Source of the DNA: an uncultured Elusimicrobium sp.
Lineage (GTDB): Bacteria; Elusimicrobiota; Elusimicrobia; Elusimicrobiales; Elusimicrobiaceae
Assembly: GCA_902797165.1 (NCBI GenBank)
Contig: CADBRU010000008.1
Coordinates: 1-64,000, forward strand
DNA: 64,000 nucleotides
Direction: 5' to 3'
Positions 27,248 through 36,068 of the stretch are shown one piece after another (position 1 is the stretch's first letter; every line of letters starts with the position of its first letter). The notes under the pieces were generated by a model that searched no databases, was not told where the DNA came from, and saw only the letters and a list, made by a program, of their open reading frames with translations. The position numbers and the translations under genes were made by a program.

Positions 27248-28233
27248 GGAAGTACCTTCTCGATTTCTTGCACTGTTGCAGTGGCAGTGCCGGATTTACT
27301 TACTACAATACCGGCCGCATAATTGGATAAAACGGCCGCTTCGTGTAATTTAGCCCCGCAGGCCAGTGCCAGTGTGAAAACGGAAATAACCGTATCGCCC
27401 GCGCCCGTTACATCAAATACTTCTTGGGCGGTGGCTTTGACTGTGATAGGTTTTTTCTTTCCTTTTTCAAATAGGCTCATGCCGTCGGCACTGCGGGTAA
27501 TTAAAATAGAATCTGCTTGCAGCATTTTCAAAATTTTCTGTCCTAATTTTTCAATGGCTTGTTCACCGGGTTTTGCTGCTTCTCCGACTCCTTCCCAAGC
27601 CTCTTTGGTATTAGGTGTCATGCAAGTAATGTGTTTGTATTTTGAAAAATTATCGATTTTTGGATCGACGCAAACGGGGATGTTGCGTTTGCGGCAAGCC
27701 TCAATTAAATTTTTGATATTGCGGTCACTGAGCATACCCTTGCCGTAATCGGACAAAACCACGCCTTTGGCGGTTTTAAGCGCGCGCAAAAAGTTTTGCA
27801 TGCATTCTTCCGATACACCGTGACTGATGGTTTGTTTGCTTTCGCGGTCATAACGGACAATTTGTTGTTGTTCGGCCATGACACGTATCTTTTGGGTGGT
27901 AGGTCTATCGTAATCTTCCGCAATGCCTTGGATATTGACATTCTTTTTACGCAAGAAATCTTTTAACAGTTCACCGCCGGCATCTTGTCCGATGACGGAA
28001 ATTAAAGTCGGTTTTGCACCCAAAGCAGCCAAATTAACCGCTACGTTTCCGGCACCGCCGGCCACAAAAAATTCTTTATTCACCGCCACGACGGGAACCG
28101 GGGCTTCCGGGGAGATGCGGGAGACGGAACCTTTAATGAAGTGATCGAGCATCACATCACCCACTACAATCATTTCTTTTCCCTTAAATGCATGTAAAAT
28201 TTGTTTTAGTCTTTTAGTGTTTACGGTTGGCAT
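27244..28233 (-). CDS. rfaE1: D-beta-D-heptose 7-phosphate kinase
   Basis: This 329-residue PfkB/ribokinase-family protein matches the kinase half of HldE/RfaE: VVGDVMLDHFIKGSVSRISPEAPVP (early, split here as GDVMLDHFIKG and SRISPEAPVP) is characteristic, and DVTGAGDTVISVF (about residue 265) is the PfkB catalytic motif. It phosphorylates heptose 7-phosphate at O-1 in the ADP-heptose pathway. The adenylyltransferase half is not fused or adjacent. GAGG precedes the ATG. It lies 20 bp after the DUF3108 gene and overlaps kdsB. Confidence 0.93.
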   Translation of the reverse strand: MPTVNTKRLKQILHAFKGKEMIVVGDVMLDHFIKGSVSRISPEAPVPVVAVNKEFFVAGGAGNVAVNLAALGAKPTLISVIGQDAGGELLKDFLRKKNVNIQGIAEDYDRPTTQKIRVMAEQQQIVRYDRESKQTISHGVSEECMQNFLRALKTAKGVVLSDYGKGMLSDRNIKNLIEACRKRNIPVCVDPKIDNFSKYKHITCMTPNTKEAWEGVGEAAKPGEQAIEKLGQKILKMLQADSILITRSADGMSLFEKGKKKPITVKATAQEVFDVTGAGDTVISVFTLALACGAKLHEAAVLSNYAAGIVVSKSGTATATVQEIEKVLP

Positions 28234-28253
28234 AAGAAACCTCTATTCCTTCA

Positions 28254-29351
28254 TTATAAGATATTTTCCGGGGCTTGTCTCTGATACTCCAGTAACTCTC
28301 CGGTTACGGAGCCGATGAATACTTCTACAGCCATTTTGACCGGCATTTTATACTCGTCATCCGTGAGCCATACTTTCAAACTTTTTCCTTTGGCTACAAA
28401 AATACCTTCCCCGCGAAATTGCGGTTCCACTAGTACACAATCAAATTTCCCGGCGGCTACTTTTACTTTTTCTTTCTTCAATACTTTAACAATTAACGGA
28501 TATTGCTTTTCGCGGTTAATAATATCAAATACCACATCTTCCCCGACGTTCAGTTCATGCGCGCGTACATAATACAGGGCACTTAACATATCCACCACGT
28601 GCATATCTAACGGTCCGCCGATGTCGTATTGATCCACTTTTTTGCGTACTTGTCCGAAGAATTTTTTGGCAGGATAATCAAACGTAACCCATTCGTCGCG
28701 CTTATAATTTCCTTCTCGTACACTTTGGTCATATCCGTAGGAGAAAAATTCAGTAGCATCTAACCAAGATTGGTTGATATCGCGCACTTTAAATACGGTA
28801 TTAATGACTGCGGCGGAAAATGCGGTAGTCTGCAATAAATACGCCGGATGCCCGTTGATTTCCACCAGTCCGCGGTTATGTATATAAGCGGTACCGGCTT
28901 TCACAAAACCGTAATACAAACCGTATTTTAATTGTTCATACGCCCACGGTGAGGTTTGCTTGGCTGTGGCACTCGGCACTAAATCTGCATACGGATGCAA
29001 GCGGCGGTCTGTGGTGGGTATTGTGGGTTCATCTTTAAAAGTAGGCGTAAACGGTGCCGGATTGGTGGCCGGAGTTAACGGAGACGGTTCAACGGCCGCA
29101 GTAGCGGTGGTGGTTTCTTGAGATTGTTGAGTCGTTTGAGCGGGGGAATCGGTTTTTGCGGAGGTTTGTGTTTTTATCGGCTCTGATATGTTTTTTGAGT
29201 CGACAACAGGAGCATCTTCATTACTAATAGTTTGTTCAATTGCAGTATCACTTTCTGGGGTAGCGGCAACATCTTGAGACATATTTTTTTTGTGTGCATA
29301 ACAGGCACCCAGTAGTAATAGTACGGCTAGTAAAGTATAAATTTTATTCAT
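28254..29351 (-). CDS. DUF3108 lipoprotein
   Basis: This 365-residue protein starts with a lipoprotein signal (MNKIYTLLAVLLLLGACYA, lipobox LGAC, lipidated Cys16). A threonine-, proline- and glutamine-rich linker (about residues 20-125) follows, then a DUF3108 domain (about residues 130-360) that begins EQLKYGLYYGFVKAGTAYI. DUF3108 proteins are periplasmic beta-rich proteins found beside LPS genes; function is not established. The ATG at 29351 is chosen over an upstream in-frame start because the lipobox is correctly placed and AGGAGAA precedes it. It overlaps gmhB by eight bases. Confidence 0.85.
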   Translation of the reverse strand: MNKIYTLLAVLLLLGACYAHKKNMSQDVAATPESDTAIEQTISNEDAPVVDSKNISEPIKTQTSAKTDSPAQTTQQSQETTTATAAVEPSPLTPATNPAPFTPTFKDEPTIPTTDRRLHPYADLVPSATAKQTSPWAYEQLKYGLYYGFVKAGTAYIHNRGLVEINGHPAYLLQTTAFSAAVINTVFKVRDINQSWLDATEFFSYGYDQSVREGNYKRDEWVTFDYPAKKFFGQVRKKVDQYDIGGPLDMHVVDMLSALYYVRAHELNVGEDVVFDIINREKQYPLIVKVLKKEKVKVAAGKFDCVLVEPQFRGEGIFVAKGKSLKVWLTDDEYKMPVKMAVEVFIGSVTGELLEYQRQAPENIL

Positions 29352-29904
29352 ATTTTTTATTCTCCTGTAGAATATAGCGTGCTGCGGCAAGCATATTTTT
29401 TGCTACAAAATTCGGTTTTAAATCGGGATACTTTTTTAGATGATGTTTCCCGTTGGCGGTAGTCATTAAAACAGTGCGCATATGTAAAGCCTGTCCGAAT
29501 TGTACGTCGGCTTTTTTATCACCCACCATAAAGGAGCGGGCGGGATCAATATGGTATTTCTTTATGAGTTTTTCACCTAATAAGGGGCTCGGTTTGCGGC
29601 AAGCACATTTATCTTCGGGTGCGTGCGGACAAAATACGATTTCGCAAATTGGAACCGGTTTTAATAATTGACACAAACGCGCATGTACGGCATTGACTTC
29701 CTTTTGTGTGAAATAGCCGCGTCCGATACCGGATTGATTGGAAATAATAAAAAATTGAAAACCGGCTTGGGCTAATTTTTGTAAAGCGGGTTTTACGGGT
29801 GCGTACAAACGCACTTTTTTCGGATCCGATAAATATGTACCGGGTCTTTCATGAATTAATGTGCCGTCTCTATCGAAAAATATGGCTTTTATTTGATTTG
29901 ACAT
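29344..29904 (-). CDS. gmhB: Heptose 1,7-bisphosphate phosphatase
   Basis: GmhB removes the 7-phosphate from heptose 1,7-bisphosphate before ADP-heptose formation. The 186-residue HAD-family protein has the nucleophile motif FFDRDGTLI (about residues 8-16), SNQSGIGRG (about 55-63), the zinc-site cysteines CPHAPEDKCACRKP, and VGDKKADV. The ATG at 29904 fits the HAD N-terminus; a longer reading inside lpxL is rejected. It overlaps the end of lpxL by 16 bases. Histidinol-phosphatase (HisB-N) is a close relative, but the LPS context favours GmhB. Confidence 0.9.
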   Translation of the reverse strand: MSNQIKAIFFDRDGTLIHERPGTYLSDPKKVRLYAPVKPALQKLAQAGFQFFIISNQSGIGRGYFTQKEVNAVHARLCQLLKPVPICEIVFCPHAPEDKCACRKPSPLLGEKLIKKYHIDPARSFMVGDKKADVQFGQALHMRTVLMTTANGKHHLKKYPDLKPNFVAKNMLAAARYILQENKKYE

Positions 29905-30827
29905 TGAGGATGCTCCGCAAACCAACGCTTTCCTTCTTCTTCTCGTTTCCAACGATTATGCGCCCATAACCAATTGCCGGGATCTTGGCGTATCCACCCT
30001 TCGTATATATCGGTCAATTGCCGTGTAAATTTACGCACATTTTCCTGATTATATTCTGCGGGGGGATAAATAGGATCTTGCACCGTACAAATCAGTTTTC
30101 CGTTTTCACGCGTAACGACTACGGGGAAAATAGGTACTTTCATGCGAATGGATAATAAAGCGGTAATGGGGGAAATGGCGGCAATTCGTCCTAAAAAGTG
30201 CATGAAAATTTCGGCACCCGGTACATTCTGGTCCGTTAAAATGCCGAGCAGACGGCCTTTTTTAAGTTGGCGTGTGGTGCTGAAAAAAGGATTGGCGTCA
30301 TGATTGCTGTAAATGGTAAAACCGCCGAATACATGACGTAAACGATTGGTTTCTTCATCTACATAAGGGTTGTCCACGCGTTGTGCCATGACGATACTGT
30401 CAATGCCCGCAGCCGATACACCCAGTCCAAATGCCTCCCAGTTAGTAAAGTGTCCGATATGAATAATACCGCCGGTTTTTTCCGCTTCCGCTTTGCGTAA
30501 TTTTTCCATACCGCGGATGGTGACGCGTTTCAATACTTCTTCACGAGAATAAGAGGATAATTTTACAAATTCGGCCAAAATTTGCCCTATATTGCGCCAA
30601 GATTGCATGGCTATTTGGCGGACTTCTTGCGGGGTTTTATCGGGGAAGGCCAATTGTATATCGTGCATACAACGCTCAAAGCGCTTGCGCATAATATAAG
30701 GAATAAGTCCGGTGCAATTTCTGCCGAGCATACAAGCGGTTTGATAGGGCAATATACGCAGGCCTAAACAAAGTGTTTTTAGCCCTATATATTGGATAAA
30801 GTAAGAAGGAGATTTCTCAAACCGCAT
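29889..30827 (-). CDS. lpxL: Lipid A acyltransferase, LpxL/HtrB-like
   Basis: This 312-residue inner-membrane acyltransferase adds a secondary acyl chain to KDO2-lipid A. It has the catalytic HxxxxE in IHIGHFTNWEAFG (about residues 122-134), DQNVPGAEIFMHFLGR (about 195-210) and the C-terminal WLWAHNRWKRE typical of the family. It is the first gene of the leftward LPS operon. A TATAAT (30838..30833) ends five bases before the ATG, so the operon mRNA is predicted to be leaderless or nearly so. Specificity (LpxL or LpxM) cannot be set from sequence. Confidence 0.9.
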   Translation of the reverse strand: MRFEKSPSYFIQYIGLKTLCLGLRILPYQTACMLGRNCTGLIPYIMRKRFERCMHDIQLAFPDKTPQEVRQIAMQSWRNIGQILAEFVKLSSYSREEVLKRVTIRGMEKLRKAEAEKTGGIIHIGHFTNWEAFGLGVSAAGIDSIVMAQRVDNPYVDEETNRLRHVFGGFTIYSNHDANPFFSTTRQLKKGRLLGILTDQNVPGAEIFMHFLGRIAAISPITALLSIRMKVPIFPVVVTRENGKLICTVQDPIYPPAEYNQENVRKFTRQLTDIYEGWIRQDPGNWLWAHNRWKREEEGKRWFAEHPQCQIK

Positions 30828-30832
30828 ACTTT

Positions 30833-30838
30833 ATTATA
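30833..30838 (-). promoter_or_regulatory. -10 box, leaderless start of the LPS operon
   Basis: TATAAT (30838..30833) ends five bases before the lpxL ATG at 30827 and no Shine-Dalgarno is present. Confidence 0.5.
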
Positions 30839-30935
30839 CTAATTTTAAGATATTTAACCTGTGTTGCCGCAAGGTTATGTAAAAGAAATAAAAATAAATG
30901 CTAAAATATATCCATTCATGATTAAGGAGTAATTT

Positions 30936-32036
30936 ATGGATTTCTTATCTTTACGTGAAAAATGGAAACAAAACTGGGCGGGACGATCTCTTTTATTACT
31001 TGCCAGCAAATTATATGGTTTAGGGGTTAAATTAAATTTACTAGCGTATGAAACCGGTTGGAAACCGTCCAAGTCGGTCAACTCGCGCGTAGTGTGTATC
31101 GGCAATATTACTGCCGGCGGCACGGGTAAAACAACTACGGTACTACTGGCGGCCATGGCACTGGCCAAAAAAGGCTTACGCGTAAGTATTGTATCGCGCG
31201 GATATAAACGTCAGCAACAAGATAAAAAAGAAGTGGTGGTTTTGTTTGATAATCCGGATACAGATTGGCGTTTGGCGGGAGATGAACCGTATATGATGAG
31301 CCGTCTGCTTATTCAATATAAAGTGCCTATCGTGATTGCCCGTAACCGCGTGGAAGCCGCTACGGAGGCCTTGCGGCGCTTTCGCAGTCAAATTATTTTG
31401 CTTGACGACGGATTTCAACATCATAAACTCAAACGGGATGCAAACATTGTACTGGTGGATGCTAAAAATCCTTTTGGCGGCGGACATTTATTGCCGCTGG
31501 GAAATTTGCGTGAGCCTTTAACTTCTTTGAAACGGGCCGATTTGGTTATTTTGACGCATTGTGATCAGGCTACCGAGCGCGAATTAGAGCAGACCAAAGA
31601 CACAATTCGGCAATATAATCAAGATGTGGAAATTTTGGAAAGTGAACACAAGCCGGACTATTTTTTCGACGTGTGTAAAGCCGAAAAAGTAGATTTAAAA
31701 TCTGTTACGGGAGACGTGGCCTGCGTCAGCGCATTAGGTCATCCGGAAACATTTGAAAATACCTTAAAAGGCCTTGGACTGAATCTCAAACAAGTTTGGC
31801 GTTTTGCCGATCATCAAACTTATAATGAAGCGCATTTACGCACCTTTGAAGACACCCGTGCGGGTATGCCGCTGATTACTACGTTTAAAGATTTTGTGAA
31901 ATTTCCGGATAACTGGCGCGATATTTTGACAGGAAATGTATATGTATTATCCGTCAATTTACATATTCGTGGCGGAGAAGGGGAATTTGATAAATTCACC
32001 GATGTTTTATATCCCAAATTTTCCAAAATGAGATAA
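30936..32036 (+). CDS. lpxK: Tetraacyldisaccharide 4'-kinase
   Basis: LpxK phosphorylates the lipid A disaccharide at the 4' position on the inner membrane. The 366-residue protein has the P-loop GNITAGGTGKTTTV (about residues 51-64), SRGYKR, GDEPYMM (about 111-117) and the DDGFQHHKLKRDANIVL block (about 153-169), all diagnostic. AAGGAG precedes the ATG and a TGCTAAAAT box lies about 25 bases upstream of it. It diverges from the LPS operon, completing lipid A functions in this neighbourhood, and ends at a bidirectional terminator. Confidence 0.95.
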   Translation: MDFLSLREKWKQNWAGRSLLLLASKLYGLGVKLNLLAYETGWKPSKSVNSRVVCIGNITAGGTGKTTTVLLAAMALAKKGLRVSIVSRGYKRQQQDKKEVVVLFDNPDTDWRLAGDEPYMMSRLLIQYKVPIVIARNRVEAATEALRRFRSQIILLDDGFQHHKLKRDANIVLVDAKNPFGGGHLLPLGNLREPLTSLKRADLVILTHCDQATERELEQTKDTIRQYNQDVEILESEHKPDYFFDVCKAEKVDLKSVTGDVACVSALGHPETFENTLKGLGLNLKQVWRFADHQTYNEAHLRTFEDTRAGMPLITTFKDFVKFPDNWRDILTGNVYVLSVNLHIRGGEGEFDKFTDVLYPKFSKMR

Positions 32037-32040
32037 TAAA

Positions 32041-32069
32041 AACCCTTCCGGAAATCGGAAGGGTTTTTT
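32041..32069. terminator. Bidirectional terminator between lpxK and uppS
   Basis: AACCCTTCCG (32041-32050) pairs with CGGAAGGGTT (32056-32065), a perfect 10-bp stem with A-run and T-run flanks. Confidence 0.92.
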
Positions 32070-32083
32070 GTCGGAAATATATT

Positions 32084-32779
32084 TTAAATTCCGCCGAATC
32101 TTCTAGCGCGGTGCTGATAAGCCAGCACCGCTTTTTTTAGTTCTTTTTCGTCAAAATCGGGCCATAAAACAGGCGTAAAATAAAATTCACTGTACGCCGC
32201 TTGCCATAATAAGAAATTAGACAGGCGTTCTTCACCGGAGGTGCGGATCAGCAGTTCCGGGTCGGGTAAATTGGGTTGATATAAATGCGCACTGATATCT
32301 TGCTGCGTAATAGATTTCTTACCTTCGGCTAAACAAGCATTAACCGCGTGCAGAATTTCTTGGCGCGCACCGTAATTTAAAGCCAAATTGACCGTTAGCC
32401 CGGTATTTTTTGCGGTATCGGCCACCAACTCATCTATTTTGTTTAATAAATGAGCGGGCAAAGGTTCGCGCGCACCGCTTACCCATAAGCGTAAATTTTG
32501 TTTGTCGGCTGATTTTTGGTATTCGTCTATTGTTTTGTCTAACAAATCCATGAGAGTATCAATTTCTTCTTGTGGCCGAGTCCAATTTTCGGTAGAGAAA
32601 GCATAGAGCGTTACATATTTAATTCCCAAAGACGGAGTGGCTTCAATAACGCGGCGTACCGCTTTGGCGCCCTCGCGGTGCCCGGCGGAACGCGGTAAAT
32701 GATGCGCTTTTGCCCAACGGCCGTTACCGTCCATAATAATGGCTACATGGGCAGGGGGGAGATTTTTTGTTTCGCTCAT
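32084..32779 (-). CDS. uppS: Undecaprenyl diphosphate synthase
   Basis: This cis-prenyltransferase makes the C55 lipid carrier for peptidoglycan and LPS. The 231-residue protein has IIMDGNGRWAKAHHLPRSAGHR (early, catalytic Asp in MDGNGRW), YAFSTENWTRP (about residues 66-76) and the C-terminal RTSGEERLSNFLLWQAAYSE region, split here, with FYFTPVLWPDF after it. Length is normal. No Shine-Dalgarno is present; a TACAAT box ends six bases before the ATG. It is divergent from dapF. Confidence 0.97.
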   Translation of the reverse strand: MSETKNLPPAHVAIIMDGNGRWAKAHHLPRSAGHREGAKAVRRVIEATPSLGIKYVTLYAFSTENWTRPQEEIDTLMDLLDKTIDEYQKSADKQNLRLWVSGAREPLPAHLLNKIDELVADTAKNTGLTVNLALNYGARQEILHAVNACLAEGKKSITQQDISAHLYQPNLPDPELLIRTSGEERLSNFLLWQAAYSEFYFTPVLWPDFDEKELKKAVLAYQHRARRFGGI

Positions 32780-32785
32780 ACTTAT

Positions 32786-32791
32786 ATTGTA
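32786..32791 (-). promoter_or_regulatory. -10 box, leaderless start of uppS
   Basis: TACAAT (32791..32786) ends six bases before the ATG at 32779. Confidence 0.55.
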
Positions 32792-32832
32792 CTTTATTGT
32801 AGTGTGTATTGGCGCGGGGGGCTTTCTTTTTA

Positions 32833-32838
32833 TACAAT
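32833..32838 (+). promoter_or_regulatory. -10 box, leaderless start of dapF
   Basis: TACAAT ends six bases before the ATG at 32845. It faces the uppS promoter across about 40 bp. Confidence 0.55.
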
Positions 32839-32844
32839 AGATTT

Positions 32845-33678
32845 ATGAAATTTTCTAAATATCACGGATTGGGTAATGATTTTGTGCTGGTAGATATGTC
32901 TGCTAACACAATTACCGATTTTTGCAAAGCGGCACAAATTTTATGCAACCGTCGCACAGGTATTGGAGCGGACGGCCTTGTTTTGTTGTGGCCGATAGAC
33001 ACGGAAAATGCCAAAATGCGTATTTTTAATGCCGACGGCAGTGAAGCGGAAATGTGCGGTAATGTTTCGCGTTGCGCTCCGCTTTTTTGGCGGCAACAAG
33101 GACATTTGAAAGGTACGCATTTGGTATTACATACTTTGGCGGGGTTGATTGTTACCGATATCACGGATGAGGGAAAAAATTGGGTAAGAGTAAATATGGG
33201 GGCTCCCCGTTTAACACGTGGGGAAATTCCTATGACAGGCACACCGACCGAACAAGCATGCAATGTCTCTTTGCAAGCACTTGGGCAAAATTGGATGGGT
33301 ACTGCTGTGTCTATGGGCAATCCGCATTTCGTAATTTTCGTCGATGATATAAGCAAAATTGATTTACAAAGCATAGGCCCCGCGTTGGAGACTCATCCCG
33401 CGTTTCCGCGTAAAACCAATGTGGAATTTGTACAAAAATTAGATGAGCAAACCTTACGTATGCGGGTGTGGGAACGCGGAGTCGGTATTACGCAAGCCTG
33501 CGGTACGGGTGCATGTGCAACGTCGGTTGCATCGGTTTTAACCAAGCATACCGGGCGTAAAGTGCACGTTTTATTAGACGGCGGAGAATTGCAAATTGAG
33601 TGGCCGGAAGAAGGGAAAGTATTAATGACCGGGCCGGCGCAAAAAGTTTTTGACGGAGAATATACAGGAAATTTATGA
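32845..33678 (+). CDS. dapF: Diaminopimelate epimerase
   Basis: DapF interconverts LL- and meso-diaminopimelate using two cysteines, supplying peptidoglycan and lysine. The 277-residue protein begins MKFSKYHGLGNDFVLVD and has catalytic Cys71 in EMCGNVSRC and Cys219 in ACGTGACAT. The first motif is normally MCGNGxRC, so the Gly after Asn is Val here. The ATG at 32845 is preferred to an in-frame codon 36 bases upstream because it fits the family N-terminus and a TACAAT box lies six bases before it. Its stop overlaps dapL (ATGA). Confidence 0.94.
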   Translation: MKFSKYHGLGNDFVLVDMSANTITDFCKAAQILCNRRTGIGADGLVLLWPIDTENAKMRIFNADGSEAEMCGNVSRCAPLFWRQQGHLKGTHLVLHTLAGLIVTDITDEGKNWVRVNMGAPRLTRGEIPMTGTPTEQACNVSLQALGQNWMGTAVSMGNPHFVIFVDDISKIDLQSIGPALETHPAFPRKTNVEFVQKLDEQTLRMRVWERGVGITQACGTGACATSVASVLTKHTGRKVHVLLDGGELQIEWPEEGKVLMTGPAQKVFDGEYTGNL

Positions 33679-34901
33679 CATTACTTAATGAAAATTATTT
33701 GAATTTGCAAGGTAGTTATTTATTTGCCGAAGTAGCGCGTCGCACGGCGGCTTTTAAGGCAGCCCATCCGGATGCGCAAGTGATTAGTTTAGGAATCGGG
33801 GATGTGAGTCAGCCGTTAGTGCCGGCAGTGGTGCAAGCCTTAAAAAAAGCCTGTGATGAAATGGGCCGTGCGGAAACTTTCCGCGGATATGGCCCTTATG
33901 AAGGATATGACTTTTTGCGCAGTGCCATTGCAAAACATGATTATCAAGCACGCGGAATGGATATTATGGCGGAGGAGATTTTTGTCAGTGACGGTGCAAA
34001 GAGCGATGTGGCCAATTTTCAAGAATTATTTTCGTCCGATGCGCGTATTGCTTTGCAAGATCCGGTGTATCCGGTTTATTTAGATACCAACGTAATGGCC
34101 GGGCGCAGCGGTGTCTTTTCAGACGGTCAATTTAAGCGCATTGTATATTTGCCGTGCACTGCCGAAAATAATTTTAAACCGGCATTGCCTGCCAAACCGG
34201 TAGATTTAATTTATTTATGCTCACCCAATAATCCGACGGGTAGTGTGTTGACTCGCGAAGATTTGGAAAAATGGGTCAACTGGGCTTTGGCACATAAAGC
34301 CGTTATTTTATTTGACTCGGCGTATGAAGCATTTATTCGGCAGCCGGATTTGCCGCATAGTATTTTTGAAATTGCGGGTGCGCGCAAGTGTGCCGTAGAG
34401 TTCCGCTCTTTTTCCAAAACGGCGGGTTTTACAGGGACACGTTGCGCCTACTGCGTAGTACCTAAAGAATTGCAAATTTATGATAAAGCCGGTAATGCGC
34501 ATGGAGTGCATGATTTATGGCTCCGTCGGCAAAGTACTAAATTTAATGGAGTTCCGTATATTGTGCAACGTGGAGCGGAGGCTGTTTTTTCGTCAGAGGG
34601 ACAGGCGCAAACCCGTGTCGTGATAGATCATTATTTGGCCAATGCAAAAGTTATTTTATCCTCGGCCAAAGCAGCCGGTTTGCAAGCATACGGCGGAGAA
34701 AATGCCCCGTATGTGTGGTTAAAAACACCAAAAGGATGCACTTCTTGGGAATTTTTTGATATGATGTTAAATAAGTTGCAAGTGGTGGGAACACCGGGGT
34801 CCGGGTTCGGTAAAGCGGGAGAAGGATATTTTAGATTAACTGCTTTTAATACACCGCAGTTGACTCAAGCGGCGGCCGATCGTTTAGCAACCTTAAAATA
34901 A
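33675..34901 (+). CDS. dapL: LL-diaminopimelate aminotransferase
   Basis: DapL converts tetrahydrodipicolinate to LL-diaminopimelate in one step, bypassing the acylated intermediates. The 408-residue class I aminotransferase has LGIGDVSQPL (about residues 40-49), FVSDGAKSD (about 103-111), SPNNPTG (about 180), the PLP-lysine motif SFSKTAGFTGTRCAY (about 250-264) and the terminal FRLTAF. GDVSQPL and DGAKSD separate it from aspartate aminotransferases. Pairing with dapF marks the DapL route to meso-DAP. Translation is coupled to dapF. Confidence 0.95.
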   Translation: MTLLNENYLNLQGSYLFAEVARRTAAFKAAHPDAQVISLGIGDVSQPLVPAVVQALKKACDEMGRAETFRGYGPYEGYDFLRSAIAKHDYQARGMDIMAEEIFVSDGAKSDVANFQELFSSDARIALQDPVYPVYLDTNVMAGRSGVFSDGQFKRIVYLPCTAENNFKPALPAKPVDLIYLCSPNNPTGSVLTREDLEKWVNWALAHKAVILFDSAYEAFIRQPDLPHSIFEIAGARKCAVEFRSFSKTAGFTGTRCAYCVVPKELQIYDKAGNAHGVHDLWLRRQSTKFNGVPYIVQRGAEAVFSSEGQAQTRVVIDHYLANAKVILSSAKAAGLQAYGGENAPYVWLKTPKGCTSWEFFDMMLNKLQVVGTPGSGFGKAGEGYFRLTAFNTPQLTQAAADRLATLK

Positions 34902-34912
34902 AGGAGCGAAAT

Positions 34913-35395
34913 ATGAAGAAAGGTTTTACCTTGATTGAATTGTTAGTCAGTGTGTTGATTATCGGAATTTTATCCGGAATAGCCATACCGAATTATATCA
35001 GATCTATCGAGCGGACACGTTCGACGGAAGCCATGGAAATGATTAAATCACTTAATGATTCGGTATATGCTTATGCGGCGGCAAACGGTACTTGTCCGGC
35101 TACTTTCAAAAAACTATTGGTAGATGTGCCGGGTACCATGAATAACGATAGGACGCAAGTTACCTCAAATGGTTTTATATATCACCTTAACAAGGCAACC
35201 AACAGCCCCATTCCGGGCACTTCCTGCGGCGGTGTAGTGGCCGAACGTGAGAACCGCGGATATTTGTTATGGAACCCGTATAAAATAGTGAACCAAACCA
35301 CCAAAGCACGCACGATGGCTTGCACCGCCACGGCGGCAGATGCTATTAAATTGTGTGAAGGTTTCGGGGTTTATACGACAAGCAAACCGTATTAA
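34913..35395 (+). CDS. Type IV prepilin-like protein (orphan, in the dap operon)
   Basis: This 160-residue prepilin has leader MKKG, cleavage before FTLIELLVSVLIIGIL, Glu at mature position 5, and NYIRSIERTRSTEAMEM leading into the globular domain, which contains CP, SCGG, AC and LC cysteines. It begins 11 bp after dapL with AAAGGAG and ends at the operon terminator, so it is probably co-transcribed with dapF-dapL, an unexpected place for a pilin. No pilus machinery lies nearby. Confidence 0.9.
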   Translation: MKKGFTLIELLVSVLIIGILSGIAIPNYIRSIERTRSTEAMEMIKSLNDSVYAYAAANGTCPATFKKLLVDVPGTMNNDRTQVTSNGFIYHLNKATNSPIPGTSCGGVVAERENRGYLLWNPYKIVNQTTKARTMACTATAADAIKLCEGFGVYTTSKPY

Positions 35396-35410
35396 TTTAG
35401 ATTTCTGCAA

Positions 35411-35443
35411 AACTCCCTGCTAAAAACGGCAGGGAGTTTTTTA
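35411..35443. terminator. Bidirectional terminator after the dap operon
   Basis: AACTCCCTGC (35411-35420) pairs with GCAGGGAGTT (35429-35438) followed by a T-run; the A-rich left flank also serves the leftward thiN transcript. Confidence 0.9.
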
Positions 35444-35447
35444 TGGG

Positions 35448-36068
35448 CTAGTTTTCTAAATAGACAAGTAGCAAACCTTTACGAAAAGAGATTTCCGTTT
35501 TGGAGGCGGAAATTTCATTGGATAAAGTATGTCCGATATGCTGCATATCCCAATTTTCGTGTTGCACACGGTATTTTACGCCCTTTAGCGTTACATCTAT
35601 GCAAGATGTCAGCGGAATAAAACTGCACCGTGCTCCTTTGCGGGCGGTAAAACATTGGCTTTGTGTTAAAGGCCATAAGGTCCAATTTTTTCCGCAAAAA
35701 TAAATTTCCATTTTACTTTTGTACGGCAAAGCAGAAAGAATATTTCCGAGTGTAAAATCCAATCGTCCACCGGTTGCTCCGGCGATAAAACACGTGTCAA
35801 ATTTTTGTGCGGCAATCCAATCTAAGGCTTTTTCTAAATCGGTATTATCTTGGCGTTTGATATGCAAAAAAGCAACGTCTTTGAGACTTTGACGGGTGAG
35901 GGGGGAAACAGAATCTAAATCTCCGATAACGGCATCGGGCCGAATTTTGGCGGCTAAAGCGCGGTCGGCGCCTGCGTCGGCGGCCAGTACAAAATCAACT
36001 TGGCGGGCTAATTTTTTAAGCCACGGCCCGGTTTCGGAGCCATTACAAATCAGTAGAATTTTCGACAT
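35448..36068 (-). CDS. thiN: Thiamine pyrophosphokinase
   Basis: ThiN transfers pyrophosphate from ATP to thiamine, a salvage step giving TPP. The 206-residue protein has the family motifs AADAGADRAL (about residues 29-38), IGDLDSVSP (about 47-55), KRQDNTDLEKAL (about 72-83) and GATGGRLDFTLGNI (about 97-110). Length is normal. Its start overlaps the end of the SSS symporter gene by 26 bases, so the two are co-translated and probably functionally linked. Confidence 0.94.
   Translation of the reverse strand: MSKILLICNGSETGPWLKKLARQVDFVLAADAGADRALAAKIRPDAVIGDLDSVSPLTRQSLKDVAFLHIKRQDNTDLEKALDWIAAQKFDTCFIAGATGGRLDFTLGNILSALPYKSKMEIYFCGKNWTLWPLTQSQCFTARKGARCSFIPLTSCIDVTLKGVKYRVQHENWDMQHIGHTLSNEISASKTEISFRKGLLLVYLEN

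Noticed and set aside
27323-27748. 141-codon ORF opposite the heptose kinase gene
   Set aside because: It is a Ser/Pro-rich shadow of a well-supported gene, with no initiation signals.
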